Shown one piece after another: positions 1 through 7,800 of a stretch of DNA of 64,000 bases. The DNA comes from CBDCBA01 sp965214125 (GTDB lineage Bacteria > Planctomycetota > Phycisphaerae > Tepidisphaerales > Tepidisphaeraceae). Positions within the stretch are counted from its first letter, which is position 1. Every line of letters starts with the position of its first letter. The notes under the pieces were generated by a model. That model was not told where the DNA came from. It searched no databases and worked only from the letters and a program-made list of their open reading frames with translations. The position numbers and the translations under genes are program-made. The DNA lies in contig CBDCBA010000025.1 of the NCBI GenBank assembly GCA_965214125.1, forward strand, positions 1 to 64,000, in the 5' to 3' direction.

Positions 1-1477
1 AGTTCTCGGCAGCCTCGCGTTCTTCGGCCGACAGCAGCGGCAGCGTGCCTAGGCTCACCAACAGCGGGAACGGCACCGGCGGCTGCTGAAGACGTGGGTC
101 CGAGGCGACGAAGATCGCGTTCGCGATCGGGCCGGCCACCGCTTCCTCGGCCAATTGCTCGATGCCGACCGGCTCAGTTACGCGGCGGACGATCGGCCGC
201 ACGCCCGTCGCCTCGTCGACGGCGTCGGCGACGCTGTCGAGGTAGGCCGGGTCCGTGATCGGCACGCCGCCGCGGGTTTGCGGCGGGTTCTCGCCCTTGC
301 GCGTCGCGATGGCGTACTGGCGGTAGTCGGCGCCGAGCAACTCCGCGACGCGGCGGGCGGCTCGGCTTAGCAAGGCGCTCGTCTCACGGGCCAGGTAAGC
401 GGCGACGACCTCGTCGTGAACGGCGACGAACGCCTGCCAATCCTCGTACTGCGGCTGCCCCTCCAACGCCGCGGCGTCGGCCTCGAGCTTGGCCTGCACC
501 TCCGGGTTCGTCTCGGCGAGGAGCGGGTCCATCTCGCCGCTCGCCTGGGTCGTGGGTTGCGTGGTGGGCTGCGTGGTGGGCTGGGTCGACGGCTGGCTGG
601 CGGGTGGGGCGAAGCGGGCGCGGTTCTCGTTCCAGAAGGTGAAGAACGCGGTCTCCCGCTCGCGCAGCGGCTGGGCTTCGAGTTCCGCCCGGACGATCGC
701 CTGTGCGGCGGCGCTGGGGATCTGGATGCTGTCGATCGCCGCCCGGCGGGGCAGGCGGTAGCCGAAGCCAAAGGGGTTGTCGTTCGTGACCGCGCCGGGG
801 GCGAGCTCGCGGTAGGGCTCGAACTGTGCCTGGATGGCGGCGTCGTCGAACGTGGCGTCCGCCGCGTAGTCGGCGGCGAGGAACGGCACGCTGGCGATAG
901 CCACCTCCTGGCGTTGAATGGCGGCGTAGTAGTCGGCGGCGGGGCGGCTGAGCTTCGCAAAGTCGCCGTAGCGGCTGGCAAGCTGCGCAACGTCAATCAC
1001 GGCCTTGGCGGCGTTGATGTACCGGCCGCGGATGCCCTCGCCTTCTAAGGAGCTGAACGGGGTGAGCCCGGCGTCGCCGTCGGCGGCGCTGCCGGTCTGC
1101 ACCTGGGCGCCGCCCGCGGCGAGTTGCTCGGCGACGGTGGCCGGCGGCACGCCCACGCCGTTGAGCCGAGCCTCGCGCAGCACAAGGGCGAAGGCGACCG
1201 GATCCTGCTCGAACGCCCGCGCGGCGACGGGCCCCAGCGCGGCCGCCGGTAGGGGAGCGATTTGGCCTTGCGTGATCGCGAAGATCTGCCCCGCGCGGGC
1301 GAGCAGGTTCTGGGCGTTGACGACCTCCTGCGGCTCGAGCGGTTCGCCCTCGACCTCGCCCACCGACCCGCCCCGCGCCCCGCCGCCGCCGCCGGTCATG
1401 GCCGGTGGCAGGATGAAGACGAGCATCAGCACGACGCCGAAGACCACGAGCAGGATTTTGCCGGTGCGGGACTCCAT
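1..1477 (-). CDS. Membrane-anchored SurA-N/PpiD-like protein (C-terminus beyond window)
   Basis: The frame is open from an ATG at 1477 to the window edge (about 492 residues), so the C-terminus is missing. It begins MESRTGK, followed by one hydrophobic segment (about residues 7-27) and a Gly-rich linker, a type II anchor layout. The next part is Ala/Gln/Glu-rich and helical, like the N-terminal chaperone domain of SurA/PpiD; no parvulin domain is visible. A Pro-Thr-Gln repeat linker lies near residues 290-312. It follows the MacB-type permease on the same strand and is separated from it by repeat element A1. The folding-helper role is inferred from layout only; it could be a planctomycete-specific envelope protein. 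Confidence 0.6.
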   Translation of the reverse strand, partial: MESRTGKILLVVFGVVLMLVFILPPAMTGGGGGARGGSVGEVEGEPLEPQEVVNAQNLLARAGQIFAITQGQIAPLPAAALGPVAARAFEQDPVAFALVLREARLNGVGVPPATVAEQLAAGGAQVQTGSAADGDAGLTPFSSLEGEGIRGRYINAAKAVIDVAQLASRYGDFAKLSRPAADYYAAIQRQEVAIASVPFLAADYAADATFDDAAIQAQFEPYRELAPGAVTNDNPFGFGYRLPRRAAIDSIQIPSAAAQAIVRAELEAQPLRERETAFFTFWNENRARFAPPASQPSTQPTTQPTTQPTTQASGEMDPLLAETNPEVQAKLEADAAALEGQPQYEDWQAFVAVHDEVVAAYLARETSALLSRAARRVAELLGADYRQYAIATRKGENPPQTRGGVPITDPAYLDSVADAVDEATGVRPIVRRVTEPVGIEQLAEEAVAGPIANAIFVASDPRLQQPPVPFPLLVSLGTLPLLSAEEREAAEN

Positions 1478-1490
1478 GAGTAGAGAGTAG

Positions 1491-1571
1491 GGAGGTGGGA
1501 GCGAGGGAGGTAGGACGTGGGCAGAAGACGACCCCCTCTGCCCACGTCCCACCTCCCCCGCTCCCACCTCC
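1491..1571. repeat. Family A inverted-repeat element, copy A1
   Basis: Two 35-bp arms (1491-1525 and 1537-1571) are inverted copies with two mismatches around an 11-bp loop. Arms are purine-rich on one strand, starting GGAGGTGGGAGC and ending GTGGGCAGA. The element fills the spacer between the stop of the permease (1573-1575) and the start of the next gene (1477). Confidence 0.9.
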
Positions 1572-1572
1572 T

Positions 1573-2877
1573 TCACTCATGTCTCAGCGCATCGATCGGG
1601 CTCATCCGGGCGGCCTTGATGGCGGGGTAGAGGCCGAAGCCGATGCCGATCAGGCCGCTGACGACGAAGCTGGCGATCACGCTGGCGGGCGTGATCGCCG
1701 TGGGGTAGCGCTGGCCGTTGTAAGCCTCGACGAGCGCCGGCAGGCCGTAGGCAATGAAGCAGCCGATCGCGATGCCCAGCAGCCCACCGGTCAGGCTGAT
1801 CGTGGTCGTCTCGATCAGAAATTGCAGCGTGATGTGCTTGCGCTTGGCCCCGAGCGCCCGGCGGATGCCGATCTCCTTCGTGCGCTCGGTCACGGTTGCC
1901 AGCATGATGTTCATAATGCCGATCCCGCCGACGATCAGCGAGAAGCTGGCGATGCCGACCATGATGAAGTTGAAGATCGCGTTCAGCCGCTCGGCGTTGC
2001 GGAGGATTTGCAGCGGGGCCTTCACCTGCACGTCCATTCGGTCTGGCAGGCCCAGCGCATTCTCCATGCGGCCGGCAAGGTCTTCCACGCGCTCGATGGC
2101 GTCGGTTTGCAGCCAGACCTCGGTGAGCTGAACCTTGGTGATCTCGAGGCTGCCGGGCTTTTCCTCGAAAATCATGTCGCCGAAGCTGGCGCGGGCGACG
2201 CTAAGGGGGAAGTAGACGTCCTGGTCGATGTCGCGCAGCAGGATGCCTTGCCCCTCGCTCCCGCCGCGCAAGCCCGTCGGCAGGAGAACGCCGACGACGC
2301 GGAGGATCAGCGCGCCCTGTCCGCTCTTGCCGACCTGGATGGTCTGGCCGATCGGGTCCTCGTTCGGGAACATCTGGTCGGCGGCCTTGGCGCCCAAAAC
2401 GCAGACGGGCTCGGCGTTTTCCTGGTGAAGCTGCGTCAGCACGCTGCCGCGGGCGGGCTCGAGGTTGATCACGTCGAACAGCCCCGGCTCGGTGCCGATC
2501 GCGCGGGCGTCGGCGCGGGTGTCGCCCTTGATGATGGGGCGGCCGACGTCGCGCAGGGGGACGATCTGCGTCACGCCGCGCAGCATTTGGAGGCGTTTGA
2601 AGTCGCCGCGCGTCAGGCCGAACTCGACCATGCGTTGGCGGCTCTCGCTGGCGTCGGTGCTGGCGGGGGGCATCACGCTGCGGACGAGGATGTTGGTCGC
2701 CCCGAGCTTGTTCATCTGCTCGCGCGCCTGCTCCTTGGCCCCCTGGCCGATCGCCACCATGATGATGACCGCCGCCACGCCAAAGATGATGCCGAGGGCC
2801 GTCAACAGCGAGCGCAGCTTGTGCAACAACAGGTTGCGCCAGCCCAGGCGGAGGTTTTCGAGGAGGAAGAAAAGCAA
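1573..2877 (-). CDS. ABC transporter permease, MacB/FtsX family
   Basis: A permease of about 434 residues. An N-terminal membrane helix (LLTALGIIFGVAAVIIMVAI, about residues 22-41) is followed by a periplasmic MacB-type core domain and a C-terminal FtsX domain with three membrane helices, including the family signature TERTKEIGIRRALGAKRKHI. Such proteins work with a cytoplasmic ATPase in export or lipoprotein handling, but no ATPase is in view and the substrate is unknown. The likely start is TTG at 2877, because family members begin close to the FFLLENLRLGWRNL motif; upstream residues in this frame are translated repeat B1. That start overlaps the first bases of B1, so the element may have displaced the original start region. 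Confidence 0.85.
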   Translation of the reverse strand: MLFFLLENLRLGWRNLLLHKLRSLLTALGIIFGVAAVIIMVAIGQGAKEQAREQMNKLGATNILVRSVMPPASTDASESRQRMVEFGLTRGDFKRLQMLRGVTQIVPLRDVGRPIIKGDTRADARAIGTEPGLFDVINLEPARGSVLTQLHQENAEPVCVLGAKAADQMFPNEDPIGQTIQVGKSGQGALILRVVGVLLPTGLRGGSEGQGILLRDIDQDVYFPLSVARASFGDMIFEEKPGSLEITKVQLTEVWLQTDAIERVEDLAGRMENALGLPDRMDVQVKAPLQILRNAERLNAIFNFIMVGIASFSLIVGGIGIMNIMLATVTERTKEIGIRRALGAKRKHITLQFLIETTTISLTGGLLGIAIGCFIAYGLPALVEAYNGQRYPTAITPASVIASFVVSGLIGIGFGLYPAIKAARMSPIDALRHE

Positions 2878-2991
2878 AGGATGAAGGCAGAAGGTTGAAG
2901 GATGAACCCGAGCCGGAGTGACGCTCCGCGGCATTCTAAGCGGTGACGGCATTTTTCGGGTTCATCCTTCTGCCTTGATCCTTCATCCTTT
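2876..2991. repeat. Family B heptad inverted-repeat element, copy B1
   Basis: Arms 2876-2911 and 2956-2991 face each other. Each has an 8-bp end (TCGGGTTC or its complement) plus four heptads of the ATCCTTC type, one being TGCCTTC. The variant heptad is at a different place in each arm, so the arms are not exact complements. The element occupies nearly all of the spacer between the divergent permease and HIT genes. Confidence 0.85.
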
Positions 2992-2998
2992 CCGGACC

Positions 2999-3331
2999 GT
3001 GACGTTGTTCGAGAAGATCATCGCCCGCGAGATCCCCGCGGAGTTTCTGCACGAGGACGAGCGGTGCGTGGCGATTCGGGACATCCACCCGCAGGCGCCG
3101 TTTCACGCGCTGGTGATTCCGCGGAAGCCAATTCCGACGCTGAACGATTTGGAGTCGGGCGACGCGGAGGTGGTCGGCCACCTGTTCCTCGTCGCGAAGC
3201 AGATTGCGGGCGACGCGGGGCAGGAGGCGTACCGGACGGTCTTCAACTGCGGCGCGGCGGCGGGGCAGGAGGTGTTTCACCTGCATTTGCACGTGCTCGC
3301 GGGGCGTGCGTTCTCGTGGCCGCCGGGCTGA
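2999..3331 (+). CDS. HIT family nucleotide hydrolase/transferase
   Basis: The GTG start at 2999 gives 110 residues, the usual length for HIT proteins. It starts VTLFEKIIAREIPAEFLHED and carries the active-site signature FHLHLHVLAGR near the C-terminus, with the HxHxH triad that binds phosphate in HINT-like purine nucleotide phosphoramidases. ORF extension upstream of GTG is translated repeat B1, which supports the GTG start. The gene is divergent from the permease; their only shared spacer is the B1 element. The family assignment is secure, but the physiological substrate cannot be told from the sequence. Confidence 0.9.
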   Translation: MTLFEKIIAREIPAEFLHEDERCVAIRDIHPQAPFHALVIPRKPIPTLNDLESGDAEVVGHLFLVAKQIAGDAGQEAYRTVFNCGAAAGQEVFHLHLHVLAGRAFSWPPG

Positions 3332-3351
3332 GCATGAAATGGGCTGAGCAT

Positions 3352-3387
3352 AAAAAGAAGACACCGCCCGTGAGGGTCGGTGTCTTC
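3352..3387 (-). terminator. Rho-independent terminator reading leftward
   Basis: A 10-bp stem (GAAGACACCG with CGGTGTCTTC, 3357-3366 and 3378-3387) has an inner CCC/GGG pairing. On the minus strand it is followed by five U residues (A tract 3352-3356). The nearest minus-strand gene upstream is the PilZ gene ending at 3770, about 380 bp away. Confidence 0.65.
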
Positions 3388-3769
3388 CGGAGGGGAGAAA
3401 ATGCGCCGTCTGGGCGTACGTCGGAGCAGATGTCGCTGCCGGTGTCGCCCGTGTATCTTGCCTAAGTTATCATAGCTTGGCGGTTGATGTGGTCAATGCT
3501 ATTCCGCTTGTTGCGGCGTTATCGGTCCTTCGGGCTTTTCCGGCGGCGTTTTCAGCGTCAGTAGGCCGTTGCCGGCTCGTTCCAGTGTTGCTGACGCCCC
3601 TTTTGTCGGATGTTTCCGGCCGAAGGCAACAGTGACTAGGGCAGAAAAAATTCGCAGGCGCCTCGTTTAGTGCCAACAGGAAGACAACCCACCGGCAGGC
3701 GGGTTGGTTGCAGTTTGGCACCGGAACAGGTGGCGCTGATTTGGACGGCTAGGCCGAATGTTGCCCGTC
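3388..3769. other. Gene-less spacer, about 380 bp
   Basis: The stretch is visibly lower in GC than its surroundings and holds no ORF with credible codon use. The minus-strand frame at 3470-3721 resembles no family. A weak hairpin at about 3683-3708 joins two near-complementary CCCACC/GGCGGG blocks. The stretch could be the 3' untranslated part of the PilZ transcript or encode a small RNA ending at the 3352-3387 terminator. Confidence 0.4.
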
Positions 3770-4147
3770 TCAGGCGAGTGCCTTGAGGATCTCGGGCTTG
3801 TCGATCCGCTCGGAGTAGCGGACGTTCATCTCGTGCCGACCGTTGCTGATGGGGCGGGCGCGGGTGACCTCGCCATCAAAGGTCCGGTGCGGGCGGTCGT
3901 CGACGAGCTCGGTCACGCGCAGCTTGGTGCCGACCGGCAGGGGCTCGCGGAGGTAGAACGCGCTGCCGAGTTGGCTGGCGTCGCGGACCATGACCTCGAA
4001 CTCGTCGCCGGTCATCAGACCCGCGACCACCCGGACCTTCGCCGCCCGGCGCACCGGCCCGCGACGTTCGCGGCGGCGGTCACGGTCGAGCGTTACCGCC
4101 GGGGCAACGCTGTTGGTCAGTCGGCTCACACGTTTCGCTTGCGACAT
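3770..4147 (-). CDS. PilZ domain protein
   Basis: 125 residues from ATG 4147 (MSQAKRVSRLTN). The Arg-rich stretch RRRERRGPVRRAAKV and the following RDASQLGSAFYL segment match the two PilZ motifs, RxxxR and (D/N)xSxxG, which together bind cyclic di-GMP. The rest is the expected short beta barrel, ending near RYSERIDKPEILKALA. It stands alone between two long spacers with no effector domain, so it is probably a cytoplasmic adaptor that responds to c-di-GMP; what it controls is not visible. An upstream in-frame ATG at 4195 would add 16 residues but has no better ribosome site. Confidence 0.75.
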   Translation of the reverse strand: MSQAKRVSRLTNSVAPAVTLDRDRRRERRGPVRRAAKVRVVAGLMTGDEFEVMVRDASQLGSAFYLREPLPVGTKLRVTELVDDRPHRTFDGEVTRARPISNGRHEMNVRYSERIDKPEILKALA

Positions 4148-4815
4148 TCGATTTGGTGCCTCCAAAGCACGCTTGCGGATTCCGCCGACCTGCATCCCGC
4201 GAATCGGGACACGCTGTGGCGTGAACTGCTGGAGTAAAGGGTTGAGGCCACCCCGGACGTGCGGGCAACCGGCCTCATGGGGTGGGGGCGACCCAAACTT
4301 GCGGCGGTCGCGGCGCGACCGGCAGCAGGGCCGCCATCAATGCCGCGGTGTGCGGCGGTGCCCCATCAGGCAACGCCTGACGGAGCGGAAAGTCTTCCTC
4401 GAATTGCTGGTCCTGATCCTCGCGTCGCACGGGGCGATCGCCAGGGGAACTTCCAATCACCCGTCCAACAATGAAGCAAGGCCGGTGCCGCCGGAACAAG
4501 CAGGCGGGTGCGGGATCGCGTCGATTGGTGCGGGCGAACCGTTCGCCGGGGCATCGACCCGAAGCGGATCTTGCGTGCCCGGCCCGCAGCACGTGCGGTT
4601 CCGCATGATATCGACCCTGGGCTGCTGCAAATCAAGCTGGAATGGAAAAATAAGTTGCATCGATCCGGCGGCGAGACGATCCGGCGACGGCCGGCGGGCC
4701 GCGTCAGGATGCCGGCGCGACCACCGGGTTTGTCGCGGCGGCGGCAGGCGGTACGCTCCCGAGGCGCCATCCGCCCGCGGAGGAGGTGGGCGGGGCGCCC
4801 GGCCCAGGAGGACTG
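4148..4815. other. Gene-less spacer, about 670 bp
   Basis: Several overlapping frames are open here only because GC is high, and none gives a recognisable protein or consistent codon bias. An AGGAGG at 4806-4811 precedes the next gene. I see no tRNA, terminator or palindromic element of the kinds found elsewhere in the window. Confidence 0.4.
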
Positions 4816-7800
4816 TTGTTTCCCGCCCTCGCACGCCCCATCCCATTTTCGCGCGGCGTCGCCGCTTTCTGCATGGCAGTCGCCGCGTTCGTGGCGCTGG
4901 CGGCGCCCGCGCGAGCGCAATCGGCCACGCCGGGGCTCCCCGCGGAGGCGGCCACGTTCTGGCGGCATTTGGAGGCGATGGCGACGGGACAAAGCCGGCT
5001 GGTCGGCAGCGACGGCTACGCCGCGGCGCGGGATCACATCGAGCGCGAACTCGCCGGGCTCGCCGATGCCACCGGCCGCGTGCAGTTCCGCCGCCACGAC
5101 TTTCGCCTGCTCGTTCCCGTCACGCGGGCGGCGAGCCTCGAACTGGCCGGCGGCGAGCGAAGCGACCTTTACCCGATCTGGCCCGCCAAGGCGCGGCTGA
5201 ACGCCGTGGGCGACGTCGGCATCCGGGGCGAACTCGTCTACTGCGGCGACGCCAGCAGCGCCGCGACGCCGCCCCGGTCGGTGCAGGGGAACATTGCCGT
5301 GATCGAGGCGACGGCGGCGGGGCGATGGCACCACCCGTTCTTCCTCGGCGCGTCGGCCGTCGTGATCCTCGGCGACGACGACCTCGCCTGGACGCAGTTG
5401 AGCGAGCACGAGATTCGGGTGCCGGCGCACCTGCCGCGGTTCTTCCTGCCGAACGGGCCGCTGGCCGATCGGCTGCGGGCGGGCGAGCGGCCGGAGGCGA
5501 CGCTTCGCGCCTCGGCCGACTGGGTGCTGCGGACGGCGACGAACTTTTACGCCGTGGTCGAGGGCACCGGTGGGCCGGCGTCAGCGGTCGCGCTGCTGGC
5601 CCCGTACGACACGGCTGGCCTGGTGCCCGACCTGGCCCCCGGCGCCGGCCAGGCCGCGGCGCCGGCGACGGCGTTGGCGCTGCTCGACCGCTTCGCCCGC
5701 AGCCCGCCCGAACGCCCGGTCGCCATCCTCTTCACCGGCGCCGACGGCATCAACCTCGGCGGCACGCGCGAGGCGATGCTGGCGATCGGGGCCGCGCCCG
5801 AAACCAATCGGGACTGGCAGGCGGAGCCGCGCGCCGAGATCGCCGCCGATCAGGCCGTTGCCGACCGTCTGGCCGAGGTCGCGCTCGATCCGTCCCTGCT
5901 CGACAAGACCGGCGACCGCGCGGTGCTCGAGCGGTTGCTGAAGGTCGCCGAAACCGAGGCCGCCGACGTGCAGTCGCGGCTGTTTCGTTTGCGGATCCGC
6001 GACCCGGAGACGCTGGACGCCGCCGAGCGCGAGGAGAAGGCGGCGCTGCTGCGGCGGACGGTGGAATTGGGCAGCATCCGCAACCTGCTGCGAGGCGAGC
6101 CGGCGGCGCTGGCGGACGACGAGCAGGCCCACGCCGACGCCCGCGCGTTCGCGGCGCGGCTGAACGAACTGCTCGTCGGCAGCGCCGCGTCGCCGGGGCT
6201 GATTCAGCAGAACAAGGACTACGTCGCCGCCCTGGAGGAGCGGGCCGAGCTGTACGAGTGGCTTGCCGGGGCGGTCGGCACGACCCCGACGCCCGACGCC
6301 CGCAGCAGCCAGGGGCGAGCGCTCGACCTGATCGTCGGGCTCGATCTGAGCGACGGCGGGCACTCGCTCGGGCCAATTGCCTGGGGCGGGTTCACCAGCA
6401 GCACGAGCAACGGCCTGATCGGGCGGCTGCGTGACTGGTTCAACGCCGCTAACCGCGCGGCCAACGAGGATCCGGGCCACTGGTTCGCGCAGCTCGGCGG
6501 CGGGGTGGAGACCAACACGTTCACCGACCCGAAGTGGCGCCTGGCCGCACCGCTGGGCCTGCCGGCCGAACTCGCGGCCAGTCAGGGCGTGCCGGCGTTC
6601 ACGCTCGCGACGCTTAACGACGCCCGCCCGCGCCGCGACACCCCGGCCGACACGATCGACCGCCTCAACCGCCCGCGCCTCGAACGGCAGTTTGCTCTGA
6701 CCGACGAGGTCCTGCGCCGCGCCTTCTTCGACACAAGCGGCTTCGCCGCCGGCGGCGATCACAAGCGGCGCGTCCACCGGGTGACGGGACAGGTGCTGGC
6801 GCTGGCGCCCGGCAAGCCGGTGCCCGACCTGCCGACCGGCGGCTTCGTCGCCGTGCTCTACCACGGCGAGAAGAAGAACAGCCCAACCCCCGACCTGCGT
6901 TGGCACGCCCGCTGGACCCTGGGCGTGCGGCGGACGGAGATTGCTTCCACCGACGCCGCAGGCCGGTACCGGTTCGAAGGGCTCGACCTGCTGGGCGACC
7001 GGCAACTGCGTTTCCGCACGGCGCTGGTCTACCGGCTCGAGCCCGGCACCGGCCGCGTGATTGCCACGAGCGACTTCGGCCGGGCCGGCAGCGACTTCTC
7101 GCCCACGGTCGACCTCGACAACGGCACAGTCCGCCCGCGTAAGAACATCGTCTTCGCGTGCGAGGAGTTCGCCCTGGCCGGGTTGTACGACCCAAGGTTT
7201 TTGCAGTCGCTGGGTACGGTCGTCCCGCGCGACGCGCGGCGTAGCGCGGTGCCGCAGAAGTACAAGTTCGTCCTGCGCGACGGCGTGCTGGCGGGCTTCG
7301 TCGAGCCGGGAACGCGCAACTACCTTTTGTTCCGCTACGGCCAGATCGGCAACCGGCTGACGCTGCTGAACATCCCGCCGCTCGACGCCGACGCCGCCGG
7401 CGAGGGAGACGAACGCCTGGCGAAAGGCTTTTCCACCGAGGGCCTGCGCCGCCTCGGGCCGCTGTCGATGCAGACGGCCAACGACCTGTGGCGGCTCGAC
7501 GAGCGGCGCCTCGCCAGCTACGCGGCGGCGGGCGTGAGCAGCCCGCTGCTCGACGACCTCCACGCCGGTGCGGCGGTCGGCATCGAGCGGGCCGCCGAGG
7601 CCCTCGACGCCGACGACGGCCTGACCTTCGAACGCGCCGCCAACGGCGCGTGGGCTAACGAGGCCCTCGTCTACTCGGCCGCCCAGGCGATGGCCAGTGA
7701 CGTCATCTACGCCGCCATCTTCCTGCTCCTGCTCTGCGTGCCGTTCGCCTTCTGCATGGAACGACTCGTCATCGGCACGCCCAACGTCTACCGGCAGATC

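Noticed and set aside
3470..3721. 83-residue minus-strand frame in the spacer
   Set aside because: No ribosome site, no motif and atypical codon use; listed as spacer instead.
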